From contig FLMG01004300.1 in the NCBI GenBank assembly GCA_900088475.1, positions 9,073-28,516 of the forward strand: a stretch of 19,444 nt of DNA, read 5' to 3'. Position numbers and translations under genes: made by a program. Source of the stretch: Hyphochytrium catenoides. Its lineage: Eukaryota; Sar; Hyphochytriomycetes; Hyphochytriales; Hyphochytriaceae. The notes below the pieces were generated by a model, which was given only the letters and a program-made list of their open reading frames with translations, made no database searches and was not told where the DNA came from. This document shows, piece after piece, positions 9,900 through 18,866 of the stretch; positions within the stretch are counted from its first letter, which is position 1, and each line of letters begins with the position of its first letter.

Positions 9900-11277
9900 A
9901 TCTCTCTCTCTCTTTGTCGTCCCCAGCTTTTTGGTCTTTCTTTTGTCTCTCTCTCTCTCTTTCTCTCACATGGTCTCTCCTCTTTCTTCCCGTCCGCAGG
10001 ATCGAAGGATCTTAAAGTCGGCCCTTCGATAGATTTCATGGAGAGAGATTCTCTCTCTTCTATGCCTCTCCGGGCCGAGCAGTTCTAGAGAGTGAGACAG
10101 GCTCGTTCTCTCTCTCTCTCTTCTCTTTCTCTCTCTCTCTTTTGCCACCGTTTATTATCTGATCTTTCTGTCCTTGTGTTTCTTTACACTCTTATTAGAA
10201 CTATTCCTTTTGTTCGATGCATGATAAAGTCTGCGGAAGAATGACTGCAAGCCAGAATAAAGAATCAACGAGAGAAAGAAAGAGAGAAAGAGACCTGACC
10301 AGAGCTCTGACATAGCAAGACGACATGGAAAGAGTGAAGAGAGAGAGAGAGACAGAAAGAAAGACAGAAAGAAAAGAAAAGAGAGAGGATGGAACCTTTT
10401 TCCTGCCGTTACATTTCTTGATCCTTGTGATGCTGCCCCAGCGTCTCTCTTGGGCTTTATCCACACAGTTTATCTATCTTTCTATTCTTTCTTCTCTCTC
10501 TCTCTTCCTCTCTTCTCTCTCTCTCTCTCTCTCCCGTTTTGTCTGTCTCAGCTCTCTCATCTTCCTCTGTTTCGTACCGCCCTCTGTCTCTGCTCTCCCT
10601 TCGTAACCTCTTTGGCTCACTTTATCCCCTGTCCATCGGTCTCTGTCTCCTGCTTTTTCTCTCTTCTTTTCTCTCCTGGAAGGCAATAAACAGGGAGAGT
10701 GAACCAAAAACTTTGAGGAGGAAGAGAAAAGACATCACTTTTGGCCTTCAACCTCAACAAAGGACCCTCTACAAAGCGTGTTTTCTAGACGATGAACGGG
10801 AAGAAAAAACGAGGGAAGAGAGTTCGCTTTCTCTCTCTCTCTCTCTTTCTCTGTCTCTTTCTCTCTATTTTTTCTCCTATCTCTCTCTCTTTCCCCTCCT
10901 GAGCCTTTATATTTTTATAGACCAACGCGACTTCTTGTGCGGCACAGCCCTTGTCTCACTGGCCACTTTCTCCCTTTCGCGGCTGCCTTGAACTCAGTTC
11001 CAGTGCCCATCTCGTTCGCCATCACAAAGGCCAAAGAAGACAGACTGTGACGTGCGAGAGATCAGAAGGGCCAAAGGAAAATGAGAGAGAGAAGGCTGGA
11101 GAAAGAGAGAGAGAGGAATAGCTCTCTCCTTGTTGGGAGCAGCTTGTACTCGTACGAGGAAAAGAAACGTGGGCTGTGAACGAGATGCAGCTTGGCCTAG
11201 GAAAAGAACCAAGTGAAAAGGGAGAAAGAGAGAAAGAGAGAGAGAGAAAGAGAGAGAGATTTCAAGAGAGAGAGTTG
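8480..11277. repeat. GA/CT-rich microsatellite block with switching strand polarity
   Basis: This stretch holds many dinucleotide runs and no believable gene. Purine runs on the + strand are at 8651-8676 (13 AG units), 8950-8969, 9064-9098 and 9100-9117. From about 9128 the + strand turns pyrimidine-rich, with CT runs at 9864-9897, 9947-9962, about 10103-10140, about 10487-10533 and about 10828-10846. Purine islands interrupt at about 10265-10395 and 10685-10820. From about 11050 to 11277 it is purine-rich again. Open frames here are Arg-Glu or Leu-Ser repeats made by the runs. Non-repeat DNA between them (for example 9170-9850) shows no recognisable coding sequence. Confidence 0.9.
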
Positions 11278-11356
11278 TTGGATAACTTTCTCCATCTATG
11301 ATATAATCTTTCTCTTCTTTCCACTGTTCTAGTAGCTTAGTTCTTTTATCTCCACG

Positions 11357-11512
11357 TTACTCTGGCTGTCCAACTGATTGGGGGAGCTCACCATTGCTGT
11401 CCGTTTCTTGTGAAAAAGAGATGTCTTGGTTTTCAGTCAACTTTCTAACAAGTTTCATTCGGTAGACATCTAATTCGGGAATAGCTGTACGAAACAGCCT
11501 TGAAAACTTGCT
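11357..11512 (-). CDS. Possible terminal exon, unknown product
   Basis: On the minus strand a frame of 52 codons follows a possible acceptor (AAAACAG, ending at 11513) and ends at the TAA at 11357-11359. The translation has the make-up of a soluble protein: FRTAIPELDVYRMKLVRKLT, then NQDISFSQETDSNGELP. No family is recognised and no upstream exon is secured. A further minus-strand frame ending at 11633 (with WTKERE and SRWVDLARSFLSLRS) could belong to the same gene, but it does not join in phase without extra assumptions. Confidence 0.28.
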   Translation of the reverse strand, partial: SKFSRLFRTAIPELDVYRMKLVRKLTENQDISFSQETDSNGELPQSVGQPE

Positions 11513-11823
11513 CTGTTTTGGCTATCGTGTGAAAATACCAGGGCCGGGGGCGTTATTTAACAACCTTGGGTAGATACCAGTGGCAAGGCGTTACATTGTG
11601 GTCAAGCGTCATCATCAGGTGGAGCCATTTTATTAATTGCCAGTGAGCAAAGAGTTGGAACGAAGTGAGAGGAAGCTGCGTGCAAGGTCCACCCAGCGAC
11701 TACCCCTTCTAGTCACAGCTGGTCTCTCCCTCTCCTTCGTCCACATCGGGCTGGACCAGCCGGAGAAAGATCTCTAGAGCTTCTCTTCGCTATAAGTGCA
11801 CTGTGGTGGTCAACCTTCTCACC

Positions 11824-12569
11824 ATGACGTGTACAATATTCACTGGAGGAGAGACAAAGGTGTGGTTGCTGGCGGTGGAGAAGCAACAGGAGGAAGAAGG
11901 CTGACTCATTACAAATAGTCCATCTTTCACGTGCTGCTGCTGGGTGAGAGTCTCTCTCGCACCTCGCACCTTGCTTCTCACAGATCCTCTGTCGGCTTTT
12001 GATGACACGACGGAGACTACGCCTGCCACCCATTCCCTGAAGAGGACCTCCCATCGTAATTTCTTCGTATGCAAGGTCTTCCTTCCTTTTTCGTTCTTTT
12101 GCTAGAGTGCCGGTGGTCGTCTCCTTCGCTTTTGACGGCCATGTCACGACAACCTGAGTTTACGCTCAGGTAAAAAAAGACTCTATGATAAACAAAAGCT
12201 AACCTTCCCGAGAGGAATCGAACAACTAGTTGTAAAACGCTTCAAGGATGAGTGTTGCTGGGCAGCATGCGACAGGGATGGTACAAGAAAAGAGATTCTT
12301 TATTACGTGCTTTGAGAAGTGAGCTCTAAGGTCGAGGTGCTGGACAATGGGCGACTGCGGGCGGAACCTTGAAGGAGTTGGACGGTAGGCAACAGGTGTT
12401 CTTCAAACTGAGGCACCGCGGGGCCCTGGTAGTATTGACGTGTCTTTCTCTTCCTTTCTTGTTTCAGGGTGCCCGAGCAGGCGATGAAGCTCCAATGGAT
12501 TGGAACAATTTTTTGCCGTTGTTCTCTCGTGGTGTCCTCTTCCAAAGTTCCTACTATCTCTATTATTAG
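11824..12569 (+). CDS. Possible small multi-exon gene(s), unknown product
   Basis: Several splice-like sites frame short open pieces on the + strand. An ATG in good context (CACCATGAC) is at 11824. A donor-like TGG|GTGAGA is near 11952. A pyrimidine-rich acceptor (TTCTCACAG) precedes PLSAFDDTTETTPATHSLKR, and a second acceptor (TTTTGCTAG) ends near 12106. Further on, 12331-12428 (QWATAGGTLKELDGRQQVFF) joins 12468-12569 (GARAGDEAPMDWNNFLPLF) across a 39-nt GT-AG intron in phase 0. The pieces cannot all be linked in one phase-consistent model. CT-rich DNA makes false acceptors easily, so this is a weak call. Confidence 0.22.
12152..12171. repeat. Perfect 7-bp inverted repeat with 6-nt loop, then A-run
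   Basis: ACCTGAG and CTCAGGT flank the loop TTTACG, followed by seven A. It could form a hairpin. The right arm also contains a donor-like CAG|GTAAAA. It may be chance. Confidence 0.6.
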
Positions 12570-13169
12570 TCCACTGACAGTGAACAAGAGAAACAGCCCT
12601 ATTTCCAGTTACAATGTCAGAGGTCTTTCCTTGAGCTGAGTTTGAACCGATCACTGGCGTTTTAGGATTATAGTTCTTAATTGATGCTCCTGCTGGTGCG
12701 TGCAGCCAAAGGTAACCCTGTGGTGTTTTGCCCTTCACGCAACGCCACTCATCCTCTTGATTCTTCTTAAGGCTTCACTTTGATCTTAGTAGTAGGATCA
12801 TTCGCTGGTGGAAGATGAACTCGCAGCGGAGTAGGTAGCAAACAGGAGAGAACACCACATATCTTGGCTAGTCTAGATTGTTGGTTGGGCTAGGTCAGTG
12901 ATCATGACTTCATCGTTAATCAGTATGGCTTTGAGCAAAGCACTACTTTCATCCTGATGACACTACAAGCGCACCAATGAAACACTAAGACCACTGCTCG
13001 TTCTCGCAGCGGCGGAGCGGCGGCCATACTTATCTCTATCATTGTCTAGTCAAGCACTTATGATCTGGCCTAACAGGAGCAGTCCTGCAGTCCATGTAAG
13101 GAAGAGCAGGAGGCTTCAACCGACGGTGCTTGCCTCTCTCTCTTTCTCTATCATCTTCCCTGCTCACAG
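12570..13169. other. Unassigned stretch with weak minus-strand coding potential
   Basis: A minus-strand frame open over 12403-12774 has a protein-like middle part (WRCVKGKTPQGYLWLHAP, then NYNPKTPVIGSN) but no start. A possible minus-strand first exon begins at about 13033 with ATGGCCGCCGCTCCG. Neither could be joined into a gene. The rest shows nothing recognisable. Confidence 0.3.
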
Positions 13170-13797
13170 GATTCACATCATCATCTCTAGACAACGATGA
13201 TGATGATGATGATCAAATATTATCACTTATAACACCGAAACAAAGAGTTTGCAAAAGAAAATGATCGATGATGACGATTATAAAAATAAGGTTTACACTA
13301 AATTATTAGTGTGTGGGAACCGTGATAAGCCTGAAGTACCGACAGATCCAAAGAAACCTAGAACTATATTCTGTACACGTGAATAAGGCTTTATAAAACT
13401 TGTTATTGTACTGTCACGACCCTAGAAGAACCACCTCTTCCGAACTTAAATAGTAAAAGCTTCTTCAATGTGATCGATCTTCTTCTGCTGATAATTCTCG
13501 GCATCACTCGTCACTCGTCTTCTCGACTGTCGATGGCTTTATCTTTTCATCTCAGAGTCTCTTTGCCATCCATAAAGAAGATGCCCTTCAGGTGATGCAG
13601 CAGTAGTTGCACCTCCTCCTCCTGCTTGCCCTGTCGATTGTGATGAGAAGAGTCTCGTCGAAGCTTCTTCTTCTTCTTCTCTTCTTTCTCCTATCGTTAT
13701 AGCTGAGGATCTAATAACTACAATTCTTCCTTCCTCTGATAACGATAGTGAAGAAGAGAGAGTTGATGATCATAAAAAAAAAAGAAAGCCTTTGTAG
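13170..13797 (+). CDS. Probable 3' end of a gene: three exons with acidic and Lys/Arg-rich tail
   Basis: The proposed exons are 13170-13246, 13291-13378 and 13592-13797. They are joined by a 44-nt intron (phase 0) and a 213-nt intron (phase 1) and end at TAG. The first exon follows a strong pyrimidine-rich acceptor (TTCCCTGCTCACAG) and encodes SSSLDNDDDDDDQILSLITP, with the Asp run from six GAT codons. The second encodes YTKLLVCGNRDKPEVPTDPK. The last encodes a Pro run, a Ser run, then DNDSEEERVDDHKKKRKPL at the stop. The KKKRK tail looks like a nuclear localisation signal, so a nuclear protein is likely. The first donor (GTTTGC) is poor. Upstream exons were not found. The last exon is the best supported. 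Family unknown. Confidence 0.4.
13196..13213 (+). repeat. (GAT)6 trinucleotide run
   Basis: Six GAT units fall in the first exon of the proposed gene and would encode six Asp. Confidence 0.9.
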
Positions 13798-13958
13798 CTC
13801 TTCTTGCTTGTCCCTTCTTCTTCTCCTTATTTCAAGGTGATCAGCAGCTACTTCATTGCATAACTACTACGACGTAATAAGTGAGAACCACTAGGATAAT
13901 AACTATGGCGTAAAAGGAATATCTGTGAAAAGAATCAGAAAGTATCGGAGGCCAGCAG

Positions 13959-13964
13959 AAAAAA
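13959..13964 (-). terminator. Pol III T-run terminator of tRNA-Arg
   Basis: Six A on the + strand (TTTTTT on the minus strand) begin 5 nt past the tRNA 3' end. Confidence 0.75.
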
Positions 13965-13968
13965 CAAA

Positions 13969-14041
13969 CGCCCACGCGGGGATTTGAACCCCGGATCTCC
14001 TGCTCCGGAGGCAGACGCCTTATCCACTAGGCCACGCGAGC
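13969..14041 (-). tRNA. tRNA-Arg (anticodon CCG)
   Basis: On the minus strand, 73 nt form a full cloverleaf. The acceptor stem GCTCGCG/CGTGGGC has two G-T pairs and the D stem is GCCT/AGGC. The anticodon stem is TCTGC/GCAGG, with loop CTCCGGA giving anticodon CCG. The T stem CGGGG/CCCCG is perfect, with loop TTCAAAT, and the discriminator is G. There is no intron and no encoded CCA. It reads the CGG codon. It stands alone, 338 bp before the + strand oxidoreductase gene and divergent from it. Confidence 0.95.
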
Positions 14042-14084
14042 ACTTCTGATGGAATAACTACCACCTATCTCTCTAACAATACCA

Positions 14085-14108
14085 TAGTCCATGTAGTCCA
14101 TAGTCCAT
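14085..14108 (+). repeat. Three TAGTCCAT-type units
   Basis: TAGTCCA occurs at 14085, 14094 and 14101, just upstream of the tRNA-Arg 5' end. It is a short local duplication. Confidence 0.8.
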
Positions 14109-14379
14109 GACACAGATAACCCCACCACAGTTACTGTCCAGATCTACTCTGTGATCTCTGGTACAAGTAACTGATAGAGAACAGGAACAGGCATCATCAG
14201 AATCCAAGTTCTATTGAGTTCGTGGGATCCTCCTCCGCTTTTGACAATCTTCTTCTTCCGCAGCCACCTGTCCCCGCCACACTGATCAATCTGATCTTCA
14301 TCGCACTGATCAAGCAGCAGCACTTGTCCACACATCATCATCATGGGTCGTCTGCTTCGCGCCTGAAGCCTTGTAGACC

Positions 14380-15138
14380 ATGTCCTCCTCTGCGTCGAAG
14401 CTTCAGATTGGCCTCGTTGGCGCCGGTAACATCGGCACCGCCCTAGCGCGTCATTTCCGGCGCATCGGCCACGACGTACTTCTGTCAAACTCACGTGGTC
14501 CGGAGACTCTCGCAGACCTTGCCAAACAACTGAATGTGAAGGCTGTCACGAATGCCGAAGCGGCGAAGGCAAAGGACATCGTCGTCATCTCGATACCCAT
14601 GGTATTCACGCCCAAGCTGAAGCCCCTCTTTGAAGCTGTACCGAGCTCGGTCATCGTCATCGATACCAACAATTACTATCCCGGTTTTCGCGATGACATA
14701 ATCGATGAGATCGAAACCTCGCAGATCGATAGTGCCTGGGTTGCGAAGCAGATTGGTCGTCCCGTCGTGAAGGCATTCAACTCAATCGGCCACCGGAGTC
14801 TAGAGACGTTGGGGAAACCGAAGGGCGCGGCAGGGCGCGTCGCACTCGCAGTTAGCGGCGAGCCAGAGGAGCATCGCAAGCGTGTGATGGATCTAGTTGA
14901 TGCCATCGGGTTTGATCCAATTGACAATGGCGATCTTTCCAACTCTTGGCGTCAGCAGCCAGGCACGCCCGGCTATTGCGAGGACCTCAGCGCCGAGGAC
15001 TTACGAGAACGTCTCGCCTCGGCTGAGAAGAAGAGACTAGCCGAATACCGGGCTGCGTCAGAGGAGATGGCGCGCAAGTACGCCCCAGAGATGGTCGAAC
15101 AGCAGCGGCACGCAGTAAGGAAGCATCAGATAACTTGA
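14380..15138 (+). CDS. NADP/F420-type oxidoreductase (252 aa, intronless, bacterial type)
   Basis: The ATG at 14380 follows an in-frame TAG (14374-14376), so it is the first possible start. Residues 8-40 form a Rossmann entry: LQIGLVGAGNIG with GAGNIG at 14-19, then SNSRGPETL at 36-44. The N-S-R there suggests preference for NADP(H). Further family motifs are IDTNNYYPGFRDD (94-106), KAFNSIG (131-137) and SWRQQPGTPGY (189-199). This order is that of the bacterial NADPH-dependent F420 reductase-like/NAD(P)-binding family (NAD_binding F420 type), usually about 220-250 aa. It is probably a soluble reductase with unknown substrate; F420 itself is not implied. The gene is GC-rich, with many C/G third positions, beside AT-rich DNA, and has no intron. 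This suggests acquisition from bacteria. The last 50 residues are a charged helix. Confidence 0.9.
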   Translation: MSSSASKLQIGLVGAGNIGTALARHFRRIGHDVLLSNSRGPETLADLAKQLNVKAVTNAEAAKAKDIVVISIPMVFTPKLKPLFEAVPSSVIVIDTNNYYPGFRDDIIDEIETSQIDSAWVAKQIGRPVVKAFNSIGHRSLETLGKPKGAAGRVALAVSGEPEEHRKRVMDLVDAIGFDPIDNGDLSNSWRQQPGTPGYCEDLSAEDLRERLASAEKKRLAEYRAASEEMARKYAPEMVEQQRHAVRKHQIT

Positions 15139-15553
15139 GATGCTCTTATGTTACTACTTCTCTTTCTTCCCCGCCATCACATTCTTCTGCCTGAAGACCA
15201 GACCCCTGTCAAACCAGACGCTAGGTCCAGCTCGCTCTTACTGTCGGAAAGCTCCAGCAATGTCCAAAGATTTTGACTTCAACATATAGCTGCCTCCTAA
15301 AGGTTTTGCTGCCGGCACTATCTGCTCATTATCTGCACCAGAGACTCCGTTTGACTCATCTGGGACTACTACCTTTGAGCTACTGGGAATGTAGGCGTAA
15401 TATCAAGTATATAAACCTAAAAAAGCTCAGCAAACGCTCACCATCATCAGTCGACTAACCCTTCAGTGACCGCACCTGGAAGTGGGTCTGCACCATGCTT
15501 CCACGAGCCCGTCAGAGGACAGGCCCCATCACCCTTCCAGCGTGTGTTGTTAG
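15139..15553. other. Non-coding gap, unassigned
   Basis: This probably starts with the 3' UTR of the oxidoreductase. A branch-point-like GACTAAC followed by CCTTCAG lies near 15455-15466 and could open an exon (SAPCFHEPVRGQAPSPFQRV in one frame). No model could be completed. Confidence 0.35.
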
Positions 15554-15817
15554 AGAGCAACGGAGGTGCGCTATAGGCCTATCAGTCAGTCCCGAAAGTG
15601 TCAATCCCATTCCTCCACAATCAATCAGAAGAGATCTTCTCTATCTACGGAGGATGGAGTGCACAATATCTGTTGTTCGCCCGGCGACTCCTATTATTAT
15701 GCCTGGAGTGGTGAAGATCAGAAGAATCTCCCTCTTGTTGATGGAAGGGGGGGCACATTCTCGCCCTTCTTTGACGTCCTACGAGTACTAGCTAGAGACG
15801 ACGATACGCCGCACTAA
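15554..15817 (+). CDS. Possible terminal exon, unknown product
   Basis: A frame open to the TAA at 15815-15817 translates into protein-like sequence, clearest from VHNICCSPGDSYYYAWSGED through NLPLVDGRGGTFSPFFDVLR to RDDDTPH. It could be joined to the candidate piece beginning after the CCTTCAG at 15466, but several frames overlap there and I cannot choose. The GGTFSPFFDVLR stretch faintly recalls the end of caspase-type peptidases, which I would not rely on. No start codon is convincing. Confidence 0.28.
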   Translation, partial: RATEVRYRPISQSRKCQSHSSTINQKRSSLSTEDGVHNICCSPGDSYYYAWSGEDQKNLPLVDGRGGTFSPFFDVLRVLARDDDTPH

Positions 15818-17066
15818 TAGTTAGCGTTACATCTCTTCCTTCACTGCGGCATCTGGCGGCACTGCTCGCATACTAACTGGATTAAGAATAATTGTGAAGC
15901 TTGCTGACACTGAATGCTGCTGATGCTGAGGGTGATGCTGCTGGCGATGATGACCGAGTCTTTGATGAGTGATGGTGACTACTACCATAAGCTCTGTGGT
16001 TGATGGGCAGAGTGAGGATTCGCTAGAGCTAAGCTGAGTCTGAGCGCAGGTTGCTACCTACCCTAAGCCTAAATATTCTAACGTGAGCCATCGAGGTATC
16101 TAGGAATGTGAACCGAGTGAACACTTGTACTATTCTGTAAGAGTAGTAGCCCGTCGCTCTCCACAGATGAGGAATAGGAGTGAGAGCTAGATCGTCAAAG
16201 TCTTCATAGCCAAGATGCAGACGTGATGTGCCACATGTCTAGCAGTGAGGATGTGTCTGATGATTGAACTATGAGCACGGCTTGAGCTTGGCTCCAGAGA
16301 TTGATGAGAGATGAGAATAAACGCTGCAGTCTGCGGTGCCCAACGTCTAGCCGTTAGCGGCTCCTCTATAGAGTGGAGGATACGTACGTTACCGGTTATC
16401 ACTGAGAGCTGTGACGATCAGGAATCGGTAGGCTGAGCGTAACAGTAGTTCCACTGTAGGGAAAGTGGCGATGAAGAAGATTCAGAGAAATCTTATAAAC
16501 TTCATCCAGGTGGTGACAGTGGTGATGGGTGATGGGAGGACAGGCACGACTGTCATTGCCCTTCTTGGACCTCTAGCGAGGGAGTACTAGCTCCTAGAGA
16601 GGGAGATCAGAGACGCTGCACTACTAGTTCCACGGCTCAAGCCTTCTCTTCCTTCACTGGCGGCATCTCCTCTCGTCTCTGGCGGCGGCTTGGGACTGGC
16701 TGCTGGTGGATGTAACAACAGTGGTAAATAAACAAGGGCGAAAGAAGAAGTGAGGGACGAGGTGAGTGCTGATGGGTAACAGGTGACCTTGTTCATTAGT
16801 GCGTTGCTCCTTTATTAGGAGAGCTGTTGGGACGACGTAGGCATAGTAACAGAAAGGGCTGCAGTTTCTTTCCGTCATGAGTCTCTCTTTTCTTCTTACG
16901 TGGAGATTATTATTCAAATCTTACATTGCTAGATAATAGAGACCCCGTCTTGGCCCCTTCTCTCTATTTGTTCGCATCCTTCTTGATATATAGAAGCTCA
17001 GATGTTCCCTTCTTCCCCTACCACTTCTTTTATGACATGATGTAGGGTAAAGCTGAATCTGCAATA
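15818..17066. other. Long intergenic stretch
   Basis: I see no firm gene. The first part (15900-16000) is rich in GATG/TGCTGATG-like words, and 16500-16540 in GTGATGG words. A minus-strand frame near 16587-16796 reads PPAASPKPPPETRGDAASE. It could be a C-terminal tail but has no further support. The end holds the upstream region of the first ADI1 copy. Confidence 0.4.
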
Positions 17067-17900
17067 ATGGCTATCAAAGCGTGGTATATGGATGATTCCG
17101 AAGAGGATCAGCGGCTGCCGCATAAGCAGGAACCCTACAACCCAGTTGATGCCACTGTTTTGGAGCGCCTGGGCGTCCTTTACTGGCAGCTAGACCCCAA
17201 CCTTCCAGCTGAAGACCCTGCCTTGGCAAAGATCAAGGAGGAACGGGGCTATAACTACACGTGCGTAGGAGTCCTACTCTAAAGTCCTACGTCGTCTTCT
17301 ACTAGAACGTACAATCTTCTTACGGCTGGCGCTGACTACTAGAAGCACCCTTCGTCTCTTAGCTCTTCTGGACTCTACTTGCAGCTCTCACCCTCTTTGC
17401 CATACATTAAGCACCAGTGGAGCGCCCGGAGCACAGATCCATTTGCTCTTACCGCTTCGTTCTTTTTTTTTTCCAAAGCTTTTTGCCTGCAACCCTCTGG
17501 AGCAATGATCTTACAGATGCTAACCTTCGAGGTCCGTCTTCTCAGGGATGTTATCACTATTTCCAAGGATAAACTGCCTAACTATGAAGAGAAGATCAAG
17601 ACGTTCTTTGAGGAGCACATCCACACCGACGAAGAGATCCGCCTCTGTCTGGAAGGGTCAGGATACTTTGACATTCGAGATGCCGAGGATCAATGGATTC
17701 GCGTGCATTTGAAGGCCGGAGAGATGATTGTTCTTCCAGCGGGCAGCTATCATCGCTTTACCTTGGACTCTGACAACTATATCAAAGCCATGAGGCTGTT
17801 TCAAGGAGACCCCGTCTGGACTCCTCTGAATCGGCCACATGAGTCCGACCATACGAAGGCACGGCTTCACTATGTAGAGCAGTATCTGTCTCGACCCTAG
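17067..17900 (+). CDS. ADI1: Acireductone dioxygenase, copy 1 (182 aa, one intron)
   Basis: The exons are 17067-17260 and 17546-17900, with a 285-nt intron (AC|GTGCGT ... TCTCAG|G) splitting a Thr codon. The enzyme oxidises acireductone with O2 in the methionine salvage pathway, giving the keto acid precursor of methionine and formate (Fe form). The start [10 protein letters not shown] matches the family N-terminus. The metal ligands are all present: H89, H91 and E95 in [11 protein letters not shown], and H134 in AGSYHRF. Family hallmarks [19 protein letters not shown] and DQWIRV are intact. The length agrees with animal ADI1 at about 179 aa. It is a cupin fold acting in the cytosol and possibly the nucleus. 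Reading into the intron hits a stop six codons on. A second copy lies about 970 bp downstream in the same orientation. Confidence 0.95.
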
Positions 17901-18342
17901 AAGAAGGTTGGACGATGACTCACAGCTTTCTGCACAAAGCAAAAAAGAGATCTCAATGCAAAGTTCAGCACATGACTGAGAGGAAGGTACTTTCTATCAC
18001 TATAAAGCCCAATAGCGGGACAATTGGAGAGTTGCTAGGCAGCGGCTGACAAGGAAAGCTACTGAGCCGTGTGGACTCATCTAATAGAGTCCTTCGCTTC
18101 AATGAAAGAGTGCGAGTGGAGACGAAGAAGACAAAGAGTCGAGCAGCATAAGACACCGAAGAGGAATCTAGACATGAACGAGAACGGCGGCGCTCTAGCA
18201 AGTTCCTTTGTTAGCCACAAGCGAGAGGTGATGAAGAAAGACGGCTGTGACGTGGATGACATAGGAGGATATGCCAAAACAGGAGGACAGCAGCCGGAAG
18301 GAGAAAGCAGCAGAGCGAAGCAGGGCGACCAAAAAGGAGAGG

Positions 18343-18374
<32 letters not shown>

Positions 18375-18866
18375 CAACAAGCAGAGGAGACAGGGCCATC
18401 ATCATCAGAATGCTTCTGACCTTTCATATCGGACCATTCCCGACTATTCCAAATAACAAAGGTTCAAACTCGTAATATTAAGGATAACGATTTCCGTTAT
18501 TCTACACAGTACTGGTCCTAGTGCAGACAATACTGCACATAATTCTTATGGCAGCAGCTGAACCGGAATATCCTCAGGTCTAGCCTTGTGTTAATGAAAA
18601 TATTATTGTTGCGTACGGTTTAGGATTGGGTATCAGAAGGCAGAGAAGTGCGTTCTGAGAGCAGTTGGCGTCTCCACCAACAGTTCAAAAGCTTCAAAAG
18701 CTCTTCCTCAGGGATCTGCATATTGAAGATTGGAGATCGGAGAGTCAGAGGTTAGAGCTTGATAACAGACGATCTCTAGCTCATCGAGGGGAGCCTCCTG
18801 AGAAGACGCTGTCATAACTTATTATTCTGGCTCTAAAGAAGCAGCTACCCTTTGAATAGGACCAGA
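17901..18866. other. Spacer between the two ADI1 copies
   Basis: No firm gene is seen. A purine run (GA, 18341-18374) creates Arg-Glu repeat frames in both directions. An 82-codon + strand frame from the ATG at 18174 (MNENGGALASSFVSHKREVM...) runs into that repeat and ends at 18419. It lacks family features and is left unassigned. The last part should contain the promoter of copy 2. Confidence 0.45.
18341..18374 (+). repeat. GA microsatellite
   Basis: A purine run on the + strand, interrupted once by AA. Confidence 0.9.

Noticed and set aside
12196-12232. tRNA-like T-loop on the minus strand (GTTCGATTCC followed by TCTCGGGAAG)
   Set aside because: The T stem does not pair, and no acceptor, D or anticodon arms can be built.
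12625-12700. Second tRNA-like stretch on the minus strand (GGTTCAAAC)
   Set aside because: T stem and acceptor do not pair; the match is limited to the loop.
14144-14494. 116-codon minus-strand frame over the start of the oxidoreductase
   Set aside because: It is the antisense shadow of the well-supported + strand gene.
18069-18427. 116-codon frames on both strands over the GA run between the ADI1 copies
   Set aside because: Both depend on the repeat; the non-repeat part shows no recognisable feature.
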